64,000 nt of DNA from positions 3,190,001 to 3,254,000 of the forward strand of contig NZ_AP022848.1 of assembly GCF_011764485.1 (NCBI RefSeq), in the 5' to 3' direction. Positions 42,802 through 51,893 of this stretch are shown here, in pieces. The DNA is from Bosea sp. ANAM02 (GTDB taxonomy: Bacteria > Pseudomonadota > Alphaproteobacteria > Rhizobiales > Beijerinckiaceae). A program made the position numbers and the translations under genes. Every line of letters begins with the position of its first letter. The first letter of the stretch is position 1. Below the pieces are notes generated by a model, which made no database searches, was not told where the DNA came from, and saw only the letters and a program-made list of their open reading frames with translations.

Positions 42802-44376
42802 ATGGTTGATCCGCTGCTCGTCGACCTCTCCCGCCTGCAATTCGCGCTGACGGCTCTCTACCATTTCCTGTTCGTCCCGCTGACGCTGGGCCTCTCGATC
42901 CTGATCGCGATGATGGAGACGGTCTTTGTCATGACCCGCCGGACGATCTGGCGCGACATGACCAAGTTCTGGGGCGTGCTGTTCGGGATCAACTTCGCGC
43001 TTGGCGTCGCGACCGGCATCACCATGGAATTCCAGTTCGGGATGAACTGGGCCTATTACTCGCATTATGTCGGCGACGTGTTCGGCGCGCCGCTGGCGAT
43101 CGAGGGCCTGATGGCCTTCTTCCTGGAGGCGACCTTCGTCGGCCTGTTCTTCTTCGGCTGGGACCGGCTGTCGTCGCGTGCGCATCTCGTCGTCACCTGG
43201 CTGATGGCGCTGGGCACGAATTTCTCCGCGCTGTGGATCCTGGTGGCCAATGGCTGGATGCAGAATCCGGTGGGTGCCGTGTTCAATCCCGACACGATGC
43301 GCATGGAGGTCACCGATTTCATGGCGGTGATCTTCAACCCCGTGGCGCAGGCCAAGTTCGTGCATACGGTCTCGGCCGGCTATGTCTGCGCCGCCACCTT
43401 CGTTCTCGGCGTCTCCGGCTGGTACCTGCTGAAGGGGCGGCATGTGCAGCTCGCCAAGCGCTCCTTCGTCATCGCGTCGGCCTTCGGCCTGGCCTCGGCG
43501 CTGTCGGTCATCGTCCTCGGCGACGAGAGCGGTTACGCCCTTACCGACAACCAGAAGATGAAGCTCGCCGCGATCGAGGCGATGTGGGAGACGGAGCCGC
43601 CACCGGCTTCCTTCACCGCCATCGGCATCCCGAGCCTGGCCGACCGCAAGACCCATTTCGCCATCCACATCCCCTGGGTGATGGGGCTGATCGGCACGCG
43701 CTCGGTCGACACCCCGATTCCCGGAATCAACGAGCTGGTGCAGCGGGCCGAAGCCCGCATCCGCGACGGGCTGATCGCCTATGACGCGCTCGAGAAGCTC
43801 AAGGCGAACCGCGACGACGGCGTGGCCCGCGCCGCGTTCAACGTGTTGTCCAAGGATCTCGGCTACGCACTGCTGCTCAAGCAGTTCGTCGCCGATCCGC
43901 GCCAGGCTACGGAGCAGCAGATCAAGGACGCCGCCTGGTCGACCGTGCCGGGCGTGCCGTGGCTGTTCTTCGGCTTCCGCCTGATGGTGGCCTGCGCCTT
44001 CGTGCTGCTCGGCGTCTTCGCGGTTTCGCTCTGGCACACGATCCGCGAATCCGAGGCCCCGCGCTGGCTGTTCCGCATGGCGCTGCTGGCCATGCCGCTA
44101 CCCTGGATCGCCATCGAGGTCGGCTGGTTCGTCGCCGAATTCGGACGGCAGCCCTGGATCATCGAGGGCGTGCTGCCGACCTTCCTCGCGACGTCGCAGC
44201 TCGGCGTCTACAACCTCGTCCTGACCATCGCCGGCTTCACCCTGCTCTACGGCACGCTTGCCGTCATCGAGGTCAGGCTGATGCTGGCCGCGATCCGCAA
44301 GGGACCCGACATCGCCGATGTGATCGAGGGCTTCCGACCCGGCCAGCGGCCGATGGCCCCCTATCCCGCCGAGTAA
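42802..44376 (+). CDS. cydA: Cytochrome bd ubiquinol oxidase subunit I
   Basis: A 524-residue, nine-helix subunit that holds hemes b558, b595 and d and reduces O2 with quinol. The start at 42802 (MVDPLLVDLSRLQFALTALYH) keeps the His ligand in LTALYHFLF; an upstream ATG at 42778 is possible. Signature GRQPW occurs in AEFGRQPWIIEG near residue 455. The Q-loop between helices 6 and 7 is of moderate length, closer to the short-loop (CIO) group. Confidence 0.95.
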   Translation: MVDPLLVDLSRLQFALTALYHFLFVPLTLGLSILIAMMETVFVMTRRTIWRDMTKFWGVLFGINFALGVATGITMEFQFGMNWAYYSHYVGDVFGAPLAIEGLMAFFLEATFVGLFFFGWDRLSSRAHLVVTWLMALGTNFSALWILVANGWMQNPVGAVFNPDTMRMEVTDFMAVIFNPVAQAKFVHTVSAGYVCAATFVLGVSGWYLLKGRHVQLAKRSFVIASAFGLASALSVIVLGDESGYALTDNQKMKLAAIEAMWETEPPPASFTAIGIPSLADRKTHFAIHIPWVMGLIGTRSVDTPIPGINELVQRAEARIRDGLIAYDALEKLKANRDDGVARAAFNVLSKDLGYALLLKQFVADPRQATEQQIKDAAWSTVPGVPWLFFGFRLMVACAFVLLGVFAVSLWHTIRESEAPRWLFRMALLAMPLPWIAIEVGWFVAEFGRQPWIIEGVLPTFLATSQLGVYNLVLTIAGFTLLYGTLAVIEVRLMLAAIRKGPDIADVIEGFRPGQRPMAPYPAE

Positions 44377-44401
44377 CCGCACGCCGGCAAGGAACACGAC
44401 G

Positions 44402-45556
44402 ATGATCGATTTCCTGTTCTCCTACGAAACGCTGCGGCTGGCCTGGTGGGTGCTGCTCGGCGTCCTGCTCATCGGCTTCGCCGTGATGGACGGTTTCGAT
44501 CTCGGCGTCGGCACGCTCCTGCCCTTCGTCGCGCGCGAAGATATCGAGCGGCGCGTCGCGATCAACACCGTCGGACCCGTCTGGGAAGGCAACCAGGTCT
44601 GGCTGATCCTGGGCGGCGGCGCGATCTTCGCAGCCTGGCCGGCGCTCTATGCGCTGAGCTTTTCCGGCTTCTACCTGGCGATGTTCCTCGTGCTCAGCGC
44701 CCTGATCCTGAGGCCGGTCGGCTTCAAGTATCGCTCGAAGAAGCCCGATCCGGCCTGGCGCGAGCGCTGGGACTGGGCGCTGTTCATCGGCGGGGCCGTG
44801 CCGGCGCTCATCTTCGGCGTCGCCATCGGCAACACGCTGCAGGGCGTGCCCTTCCACTTCACCCCGGATCTGAGGCCGATCTACGAAGGCAATCTCTTCG
44901 GCCTGCTCAACCCGCTCGCACTCTATTGCGGCCTGGTCTCGCTGGCGATGCTGACCATGCACGGCGCGGCCTGGCTGGCCTTCAAGGCCGAAGGCGTCGT
45001 CGCCGACCGCGCGCGGCGGCTCGGCGCGGTCGCCGCGGTGGTCACCGCCCTGCTCTTCGCCGGCGGCGGCGTGCTGGTCTGGCTCGGCCTGCTCGGCGGC
45101 TATCGCGTGACGTCGCCGATCGTTTGGGACGGGCCGTCGAACCCGCTGCTCAAGGCCGTCGTCGCCGATCCAGCGGCATGGCTCGCCAATTTCCGGACCT
45201 ACCCCGCCCTGTGGGCCGTTCCGACGCTCGGGATCGCCACGCCGCTGCTGGCCGCCATCGGCTTCGGAGCGCGGTGGGAAGGCCTGACCTTCCTCGCCTC
45301 CAAGCTCGGCGTCGCCATGATCGTCGCGACCGTCGGCGTCGCGATGTTCCCGATCCTGCTGCCCTCGAGCAGCAATCCCGGCCACTCCCTGACGGTCTTC
45401 GACGCCTCTTCGAGCCGTGCGACCCTGCGGAACATGCTGATCGCGACGGTGATCTTCATGCCGCTGATCCTCGCCTACACGGCCTGGGTCTATCGCGTGC
45501 TCTGGGGCAAGGTCACCGAGAAGGGCGTCGAGGACGCCGGCCAATCCGCCTATTGA
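44402..45556 (+). CDS. cydB: Cytochrome bd ubiquinol oxidase subunit II
   Basis: A 384-residue, eight-helix partner of CydA. MDGFDLGVGTLLPF and GPVWEGNQVWLILGGGAIFAAWP-type segments (landmarks WEGNQVW and AIFAAWP) are conserved at the N-terminus, and SSNPGHSLTVFDASSS near the end. It starts 25 bases after cydA. Confidence 0.96.
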   Translation: MIDFLFSYETLRLAWWVLLGVLLIGFAVMDGFDLGVGTLLPFVAREDIERRVAINTVGPVWEGNQVWLILGGGAIFAAWPALYALSFSGFYLAMFLVLSALILRPVGFKYRSKKPDPAWRERWDWALFIGGAVPALIFGVAIGNTLQGVPFHFTPDLRPIYEGNLFGLLNPLALYCGLVSLAMLTMHGAAWLAFKAEGVVADRARRLGAVAAVVTALLFAGGGVLVWLGLLGGYRVTSPIVWDGPSNPLLKAVVADPAAWLANFRTYPALWAVPTLGIATPLLAAIGFGARWEGLTFLASKLGVAMIVATVGVAMFPILLPSSSNPGHSLTVFDASSSRATLRNMLIATVIFMPLILAYTAWVYRVLWGKVTEKGVEDAGQSAY

Positions 45557-45580
45557 ACAGCACAGGACCGGATACGCGCC

Positions 45581-45709
45581 ATGTGGTATTTCGCCTGGAT
45601 ACTGGGCCTCGGCCTCGCAGCCTCCGTCGGCATCCTGAACGCGCTCTGGTACGAGCTGCGCACCGTCCGCGAGGAGCCGGAGAAGGCGGTCCCGCTGCCG
45701 ACACCCTGA
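45581..45709 (+). CDS. cydX: CydX/CbdX small subunit of cytochrome bd
   Basis: A 42-residue single-helix protein, 24 bases after cydB. It begins MWYFAWILGLGLAA, with the conserved Trp-Tyr-Phe-x-Trp-x-Leu-Gly start of CydX, continues with one membrane helix, and has ALWYE after it; the tail is charged and Pro-rich. CydX stabilises the heme b595/d site. Too short for standard gene calling. Confidence 0.9.
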   Translation: MWYFAWILGLGLAASVGILNALWYELRTVREEPEKAVPLPTP

Positions 45710-45832
45710 AGCATCGCATGTCCGACCGGGCGCGATCGCGGCGGTCGACCTGATCGATGCCGCATCGGAACCGACGACCAGCTTGCCAAAGCCGCGCGCA
45801 GGATCACGCCGGCTTCAGGCGCAGATCCGGCA

Positions 45833-47539
45833 TTAGCGAACGAGGCGGGCCCGCATGCCGTCCGCGATCTTCTCGGCCAGCATGATAGTGGGAATGTTGA
45901 GGTTGGCGCGCGGGATCGTCGGCATGATCGAGGCATCGACGACATGCAGCCCCTGGATGCCATGCACGGAGGCATCACGTGGATCGGTTACGGCCTCCAC
46001 GTCATGAGACGCGCCCATCCGGCAGGTGCCGCTGGGATGCCATTGCCCGAAGGCTTTCGCGACCAGATGATCGTCGAGCGCGGCGCGATCCCGCACGAGC
46101 GCCTCAAGCGATTGTCCGCCGCCGATCATCCGGTGCGCAAACGGCTTGCGCAGGAACGGCAAGGTATCGAGCAACGCGCTCGCGCCGGCCGTCAGCGCGT
46201 AATTGCCGAGATTGCGCTGCCCGAGCCGCTTGGCCCAGCCACCATAGCTCGAAGGCACCGCGGCCGTGAGCTGCGCGGACAGCGGCGCGGTCCCCGCAAG
46301 CCGCGCCATCATCTGCACGGCCGCGGCCAAGCGTACCCGATCCGAGGCTTCGGCCAGAAAGTTGAAATTCGCGACGGGAATGATCCCGCCACCGGTTCTC
46401 TCCAGCATGACGCGCCCGCGCGAGGCCGGCTTGTTGATCCAGGCGATGAAGGTCGCGATGCGCTCGCCGAGCGGGTGCCAGGCGGATTTGGCGGCCGCCA
46501 TCATGAACATGTCCGACATCTGCGCGCCGACGCCTGACGAATAGCGCAGGCCGAGATGGATATGGCGGCGCGTCGTGTTCTTGAGTCGCGCCCCGGGTTT
46601 CAGCATGGCGGAAACCGAAATGCCGGGATGTTCCTGCAGGTTCAGCCCGACGCCGGGCAGGTTGTGACGCGGCGCGATGCCGAGCGCGTGTAGCTCGGCC
46701 GCATCCCCGATGCCCTCCCGCAGCAGAATGGCGGGCGATTGTAGCGCCCCGGCGCTCAGGATCACCTGTCGAGCCGCGATATTCTGCATCTCCGGACCGC
46801 GTCTCAGGCGCAGGCCCGCGATCGTGTTGGCATTCCAGCGCAGGCCGACGACCTCGGCTTCGGTCATGATCGTCAGGTTGGGGCGGCGCCGGACCTCTGC
46901 CGTGAGATAGCCGCGCGCCGAAGACACCCGGTGCCGGCCGTCGTTCGAAAGCGTCATCGGAAAGACGCCGTCGCCGAACTCGCCGTTCTGATCGATCAGG
47001 CGGGGATAGCCGAGCGCCAGGATCGCTTCCTCCGTCGCGGTCGAAAAGCCGGGCCAAAGCGGGCGGGGAATGCGGTGGATGGGGATCGGGCCGTCCTGCC
47101 CATGCAGCGGGCCCGCGCAATCGAGATCGCGTTCGAGCTTGCGGAAATAGGGCAGCACATCGTCCCAGCCCCAGCCGGCCGCGCCGAGCGCCGCCCATTC
47201 GTCATAGTCGTCCGGCGTGCCGCGATTGGCGACCTGGCCGTTGATGCTCGACCCGCCGCCCATGATGCGGGCCTGTTCGTAGAGGCGCGGCGCCGGCCAG
47301 GTTTCGGCCGCATTATGGCTGAGCGGCCGGGTGCGGGCCATCAAAGCGGGCCAATGGTTGCGCGGATCGAAGGCGGCAAGGCCCGGATACATGTCGAGGA
47401 TCGGCGCCGGCTCCTTACCGGGCTCGAGATCCGGCCCCGCCTCGACAAGCAGGACCTTCGTCGCCGGATCTTCCGAGAGCCTGCTCGCCAGCACGCATCC
47501 GGCGCTGCCGGCGCCGACGATGGCGAAGTCGAAGCTCAT
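45833..47539 (-). CDS. GMC-family FAD oxidoreductase (choline dehydrogenase-like)
   Basis: A 568-residue flavoenzyme that oxidises alcohols. The ADP-binding start is FAIVGAGSAGCVLASRLSED; GGGSSINGQVANRGTPDDYD matches GMC signature 1 and LSAGALQSPAILLREGIG signature 2 (landmarks GGGSSING and SAGALQSPAIL). The end has WHPSGTCRMG with the active His and NLNIPTIMLAEKIADGM. The gene is the last of the catabolic operon starting at 53799, so the substrate may be an alcohol made from the imported sugar or polyol. Substrate not identifiable. Confidence 0.9.
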   Translation of the reverse strand: MSFDFAIVGAGSAGCVLASRLSEDPATKVLLVEAGPDLEPGKEPAPILDMYPGLAAFDPRNHWPALMARTRPLSHNAAETWPAPRLYEQARIMGGGSSINGQVANRGTPDDYDEWAALGAAGWGWDDVLPYFRKLERDLDCAGPLHGQDGPIPIHRIPRPLWPGFSTATEEAILALGYPRLIDQNGEFGDGVFPMTLSNDGRHRVSSARGYLTAEVRRRPNLTIMTEAEVVGLRWNANTIAGLRLRRGPEMQNIAARQVILSAGALQSPAILLREGIGDAAELHALGIAPRHNLPGVGLNLQEHPGISVSAMLKPGARLKNTTRRHIHLGLRYSSGVGAQMSDMFMMAAAKSAWHPLGERIATFIAWINKPASRGRVMLERTGGGIIPVANFNFLAEASDRVRLAAAVQMMARLAGTAPLSAQLTAAVPSSYGGWAKRLGQRNLGNYALTAGASALLDTLPFLRKPFAHRMIGGGQSLEALVRDRAALDDHLVAKAFGQWHPSGTCRMGASHDVEAVTDPRDASVHGIQGLHVVDASIMPTIPRANLNIPTIMLAEKIADGMRARLVR

Positions 47540-47982
47540 CGCCCGGGAAGCCCGGCGACGTGCGCCAGAAAAGCGGCGAGACCTGCCTCGGCCACCTCCG
47601 CATCCTGTGCCGTCGAGCCGGAGCTGATGCCGATCCCGCCGACCACTTCTCCGCTCTCCGGGAGGGTAAGCGGCAGGCCGCCAGCCAGAATCGTGACACG
47701 GCCGTAATGCTGGGTGTTGACGCCGAACCCCGGCGAACCGGGCTGCGCCGCCTCCCCCATGGCGGCCGTCGGGCGGCGGGCGCCGGCCGCGGTGAACGCC
47801 TTGTTGATCGCGATCTCGATCGCCATGAACTTGGCGCCGTCCATCCGCCGGAAGGCGACGAGATGACCGGCGCCGTCCACGACCGCGATGTTCTGCGGCA
47901 CGCCCATCGCCTCCGCCTTGCGGGCCGCAGACTCGATCAGGATTTGCGCTTCCTCAGCGCCGATATGCCGGGTCAGGTTCAT
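47536..47982 (-). CDS. HbpS/GlcG-like (DUF336) protein
   Basis: 148 residues from the ATG at 47982. The family core is visible as NIAVVDGAGHLVAFRRMDGAKFM, AINKAFTAAGARRPT and a Gly-rich end VVGGIGISSGSTAQDAEVAEAG (landmarks VVGGIGISSG and DAEVAEAG). DUF336 proteins bind heme or cofactors and are common next to oxidoreductase genes. It overlaps the GMC gene by 4 bases. The role here is not known. Confidence 0.88.
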   Translation of the reverse strand: MNLTRHIGAEEAQILIESAARKAEAMGVPQNIAVVDGAGHLVAFRRMDGAKFMAIEIAINKAFTAAGARRPTAAMGEAAQPGSPGFGVNTQHYGRVTILAGGLPLTLPESGEVVGGIGISSGSTAQDAEVAEAGLAAFLAHVAGLPGR

Positions 47983-47983
47983 C

Positions 47984-48745
47984 TCAGCCGATCCAGAAGC
48001 CGCCATTGACGTCGAGGGTTGCCCCGGTGAGGTAGGACGCGTCGTCCGAGACCAGGAAGGCGACGGCGCGGCCGATCTCGGCGGGGTCGGCGAGTCGACC
48101 CATCGGGATCGCCTGCGTCACCTTCTCGCGCATCTCCGGCTTCATATGCGTCCGGATGAGGTCGGTATCGACGACGCCCGGCGCGATCGCATTCACGGTG
48201 ACGCCGGTCCTCGCCATCTGGCGGGCGAGCGTGCGCGCGAAGCCGAGCATGCCGGCCTTGGTCGTGGCGTAATGGATGCCGCCGTTCATCGCGCCCTGAT
48301 GGGCGACGATCGACGACATGCAGACGATGCGGCCCTGCCCTCGCTCGATCATGCCCGGCAGCACGGCCTTCGAGAACAGGAAGGCGCTCTTCAGGTTCAC
48401 CACCATGAAGCGGTCCCACTCCTCTTCCTCCAGCTCGAGGATCGGGACAGCGCGATCCTGCCCGGCATTGTTGACGAGGATGTCGATCCGCCCGAAGGCG
48501 GCGATGCCCGCTTCGACGACGCGGCGGACATCGGCAGCGGCGGATGCATCGCCCGGCGCGGCCAGCGCACGCTCGCCCAGCGCCGCTGCGCGCTGCCGCG
48601 CGAGACCTTCATCGATGTCGTTCACAATGACAGCGGCACCGCGCGCGGCCAGCGCATCGGCGATGGCGCCGCCGATGCCGCGCCCGGCACCGGTGACGAG
48701 GGCGACGCGCCCGGCGAGCGGGCTCGTTATCGAGGATTCCGACAT
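47984..48745 (-). CDS. SDR-family NAD(P)-dependent oxidoreductase (FabG-like)
   Basis: A 253-residue classic short-chain dehydrogenase starting at 48745. Cofactor motif VTGAGRGIGGAI (about residues 17-28), NNAG at about 94, and catalytic Ser-Tyr-Lys in MSSIVAHQ...YATTK (about 144 and 157-161). C-terminal YLTGATLDVNGGFWIG is typical. It starts 5 bases after the permease stop in the operon and likely oxidises a sugar or polyol intermediate. Confidence 0.92.
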   Translation of the reverse strand: MSESSITSPLAGRVALVTGAGRGIGGAIADALAARGAAVIVNDIDEGLARQRAAALGERALAAPGDASAAADVRRVVEAGIAAFGRIDILVNNAGQDRAVPILELEEEEWDRFMVVNLKSAFLFSKAVLPGMIERGQGRIVCMSSIVAHQGAMNGGIHYATTKAGMLGFARTLARQMARTGVTVNAIAPGVVDTDLIRTHMKPEMREKVTQAIPMGRLADPAEIGRAVAFLVSDDASYLTGATLDVNGGFWIG

Positions 48746-48750
48746 GCGGC

Positions 48751-49641
48751 TCAGCCTTTTACGGAGCCCTTGGTCAGGCCGGAGACGATCAGACGGCCGA
48801 GCAGGGCGAAGACGACGAGGATGGGGATGATGGCAAGGGTGGCGGCAGCCGTGAGCGGCCCCCATTCGCGACCGAAGAAGCCGATGAAGCCGTAGATCAA
48901 TGGCTGGATCGGCCTGAGCCAGGGCGCATCGACCATCACCGAGCCGGCGACGAACTCGTTCCAGGAGCCGACGAAGGCGAGCGTGCCGGCCGCGCCGAGT
49001 GCCGGCCGGGCCAGCGGCAGCATGACATGGCGCAGGATGCCGAAGCGGCTGGCGCCGTCGATGACCGCGGCTTCGTCGAGTTCGCGCGGTATGCCTTCGA
49101 TGGTGCCCTTCACCACCCAGATCGCCATCGGCAACTGGTGGGCGGCATAGATCAGCGGCAGCGCGAAAGGCGTGTTCACCAGCCCGAGCCGGACGAAATA
49201 GACATAGTTCGGGATGAGCAGGGCCGCGGCGCCGAGCGACAGCGGGATGCTGGCGACGACGAGCAGGAACAGGCTCTGCCGGAACGGGAACTCGAAACGG
49301 TCGAAGGCATAGGCCGCCGGCAGGGCCAGCGCGAGCGCCATCACCACCGCGGCGCCGGCATATGCGAGGCTGATCGCGAAGCTCTGGACGAATCCGGCGG
49401 CAAAGACGCGTTCGTAATGCGCGCTCGTCGGCGAGAAGCCGGCGAATTGCGGCGGCGTCGCGAAGATGACGGCTTCCGGCTTGATCGAGGTCAGCACGCC
49501 CCAGACCAGCGGCAACAGGTTGAGCAGCATCAGCGCCGCGACAGGGAGCAGCACCAGCAGCGCCCAGACCCGATCGATCGGTGGCCGGCCCGGCGCGCTC
49601 ACGTCTCGCCGTGTTGCTGCGGGGATGGCGAGAGTGCTCAT
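48751..49641 (-). CDS. CUT1 ABC transporter permease (MalG type)
   Basis: 296 residues and six helices. The EAA loop is EGIPRELDEAAVIDGASRFGILRHVMLPLA, identified here by ELDEAAVIDGAS and VMLPLARPA, where the ATPase would dock. Its ATG at 49641 overlaps the stop of the upstream permease (ATGA). No ATPase gene lies in the operon. Confidence 0.92.
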   Translation of the reverse strand: MSTLAIPAATRRDVSAPGRPPIDRVWALLVLLPVAALMLLNLLPLVWGVLTSIKPEAVIFATPPQFAGFSPTSAHYERVFAAGFVQSFAISLAYAGAAVVMALALALPAAYAFDRFEFPFRQSLFLLVVASIPLSLGAAALLIPNYVYFVRLGLVNTPFALPLIYAAHQLPMAIWVVKGTIEGIPRELDEAAVIDGASRFGILRHVMLPLARPALGAAGTLAFVGSWNEFVAGSVMVDAPWLRPIQPLIYGFIGFFGREWGPLTAAATLAIIPILVVFALLGRLIVSGLTKGSVKG

Positions 49642-50498
49642 CACGCCTTCCACTTGGTGAAGCGGACATAGGCGATGACCAGCGCGATATTGCCGGCGAA
49701 CATCAGCAGCGCCAGCGCGGTGGCGCCACCGAGGTCGAAATTGACGAAGGCGCGCTCATAGACCTCGATCGCCAGCACCCGTGTCGCGTCTCCCGGCCCG
49801 CCGCCGGTGGTGACGAGCGGCGTCTCGACGGTGTTGATATTGGAAAGCGTCAGCACGATCGCGACGAGCAGCAAGGGCGTCTTCAAAAGCGGCAGCGTGA
49901 TGCGGCGGAAGATCTGCCAGCCATTGGCGCCGTCGATGCGGGCGGCTTCGGTATAGTCGTCGGGAATACCTTTGAGGCCGGCGAGCAGGATGATGACGGC
50001 GTAGCCGATGCGCTTCCAGACCGAGATCGCGACCAACAGCGCCATGGCGCCGGTCGATGTCGTCAGCGGCTGGAATTCGTTGACGCCGACGGCCTTCAGC
50101 GCCCAGGCGGCAAGGCCGATATCGTTGAGGAAAACCCAGCGGAAAAGCAGCGCCGCGACCACGGTCGAGATGATCCAGGGGATGATGACGATCATCTGCG
50201 CGACGAAGGCGAAGCGCGGTGCGAGCCGGTTGATCCAGACCGACAGCGCCAGCGCGATGACGATCGTGACGGCGACCGATGCGCCGGTATGGACGAAGGT
50301 CCGGCCGAGCGTCGCCAGCAGTTCCGGCTCTTCGAAGAGCTTCGTGTAGTTGTCGAAGCCGGAGAAACCCGTCGGGGCGCCGTACTGGATCCGCTGCATG
50401 CTGAACCAGCCGCCGTAGAAGACCGGCGCGAACAGGACGAGGCCGAGCAGCGCGAAGGCCGGCGCGATATAGCCATAGCTGTTGAGGGAACTGCGCAT
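49641..50498 (-). CDS. CUT1 ABC transporter permease (MalF type)
   Basis: 285 residues from the ATG at 50498 (MRSSLNSYGYIAPAFALLGL); the open frame upstream is a shadow of the binding-protein gene. Six helices and an EAA loop LKGIPDDYTEAARIDGANGW followed by FRRITLPLL. It forms the membrane channel with the MalG-type partner. Confidence 0.92.
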   Translation of the reverse strand: MRSSLNSYGYIAPAFALLGLVLFAPVFYGGWFSMQRIQYGAPTGFSGFDNYTKLFEEPELLATLGRTFVHTGASVAVTIVIALALSVWINRLAPRFAFVAQMIVIIPWIISTVVAALLFRWVFLNDIGLAAWALKAVGVNEFQPLTTSTGAMALLVAISVWKRIGYAVIILLAGLKGIPDDYTEAARIDGANGWQIFRRITLPLLKTPLLLVAIVLTLSNINTVETPLVTTGGGPGDATRVLAIEVYERAFVNFDLGGATALALLMFAGNIALVIAYVRFTKWKA

Positions 50499-50563
50499 CT
50501 CGCCCCGGTCAAATTGATACGGGCCTGCGGGAGCGGCGGCCTGCGCCGCCCCCGAGCGGCCGG

Positions 50564-51871
50564 CTAGCGGCCGTTGCGGCGGTTGAAGTCGCGCTCGGCA
50601 CGCTCCAGCGCGGCCTGCGGCGTCGCGCCGTTGGTGACGACCTCCTGCGCGGCCTTGTTCAGCGCCTGCCGATAGCCGCCGACGCCGAAATCGATGGGCG
50701 CCAGCCAGCCGGCGGTCGCGGAGCCCCGGCCGGCGATGGCGAGATATTCGTTCGCAGGATCGGCGAAGAAGCTCGCGAGTGCCTTCGGCGTCGAGGCGAG
50801 CGCCGGCGTCTGGCCGCCCTTCTCGACCCAGAGCTTGTCGGCCTGGGGGCCGTTCATGAAATCCATGAACTTGCCGGCGAGATCGATGTTCTTGCCCTTG
50901 GACCACGCACCCACGGCCCAGCCTGCCATCACGGCCGGCGAGTGCGGTTTGCCGTCGACGCCTGGAACCAGCATGAAGCCGATCTTGTCGGCGCCAAGGC
51001 GCGCCTGCAGCGTCGAGAAGCGGACGCTCGCGCCGGTGATCATCGCGGCCCGGCCGGCGCTGAACTGCTCGTAGACGTCGTCGCTGGTCCAGGTCGTCGC
51101 CTGTTTCGATGTAACCTCGTGCTTCATCACCAGTTCGGTCTGGATGGTCAGCCCCTCGATGCCCGCCGGCGTAGCGAAACGGGCGCGCCCCTTCTCGTCG
51201 AAGAGCGTCCCCTGCCTGGCGAGCAGATATGACGTGACGATCTGCGGGTCCGGCTGGCTCTCGCTCCAGCCCTGGCCGAAGCCGTAGCGCGTGACGGCGC
51301 CACTCGCATCCTTGACGGTGAGCTTCTTCGCTGCCTCGGTGAAGGCGGGCCAGGTCGTCAGGCTGGCGGCATCGATGCCGGCTTCCTTGAACAGGTCGCG
51401 ACGGTAATAGAGCCCGATATAGTTCCGCGAGGTGAACAGGCAGTACTGCTTGCCGCCGACATTGCAGAGGTCCCAGTAAGGGCCGGCATTGTCCTTGAGT
51501 TGCTCGGGCGACCATTTGTCGACGAAGAGCGGCTTGAGATCGGCCAGCGCGCCCGACTTGATCGCCTCGCCAAGCAGGTCCGTGATCACCCAGACGATGT
51601 CCGGCGCGGTGCCCTGCTGCGCGGCCGCCATGAATTTCGGCGTCATCTGGTCCCAGACCTGCGTCTCGACCACGACCTTGGCGCCGGGATTGGCGGCCTC
51701 GAAGGCCGAGATGATCTCGGCCAGCGCCTTCTCGCGCGGCGCGTTGCCGGTAGGGTTGAGGAAGGTCCACATCCGGATCGTCTGCGCCTGTGCGCCGGCG
51801 ATCCCGGCCGTGAGAGAGGCCAGCGCAAGGCCTCCCAGCAGCGTCATGCGCCTCGTCCAACGGCGTCCCAT
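50564..51871 (-). CDS. CUT1 sugar-type extracellular solute-binding protein
   Basis: 435 residues with a signal peptide (TRRMTLLGGLALASLTAGIAGA). The mature start QTIRMWTFLNPTGNAPREKA is the usual family 1 beta-strand start, with FEAANPGAKVVVE next. WASGPQADKLWVEKGG-like end segments (here FMNGPQADKLW, about 310) are conserved. It binds the substrate in the periplasm; by context a sugar acid, polyol or oligosaccharide. Confidence 0.92.
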   Translation of the reverse strand: MGRRWTRRMTLLGGLALASLTAGIAGAQAQTIRMWTFLNPTGNAPREKALAEIISAFEAANPGAKVVVETQVWDQMTPKFMAAAQQGTAPDIVWVITDLLGEAIKSGALADLKPLFVDKWSPEQLKDNAGPYWDLCNVGGKQYCLFTSRNYIGLYYRRDLFKEAGIDAASLTTWPAFTEAAKKLTVKDASGAVTRYGFGQGWSESQPDPQIVTSYLLARQGTLFDEKGRARFATPAGIEGLTIQTELVMKHEVTSKQATTWTSDDVYEQFSAGRAAMITGASVRFSTLQARLGADKIGFMLVPGVDGKPHSPAVMAGWAVGAWSKGKNIDLAGKFMDFMNGPQADKLWVEKGGQTPALASTPKALASFFADPANEYLAIAGRGSATAGWLAPIDFGVGGYRQALNKAAQEVVTNGATPQAALERAERDFNRRNGR

Positions 51872-51893
51872 GGTCGTTCTCCCCTGATGATTC

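Noticed and set aside
49641..51860. 739-residue fusion frame across binding protein and MalF-type permease
   Set aside because: Only the last 285 codons match a permease; the rest is an out-of-frame shadow of the binding-protein gene.
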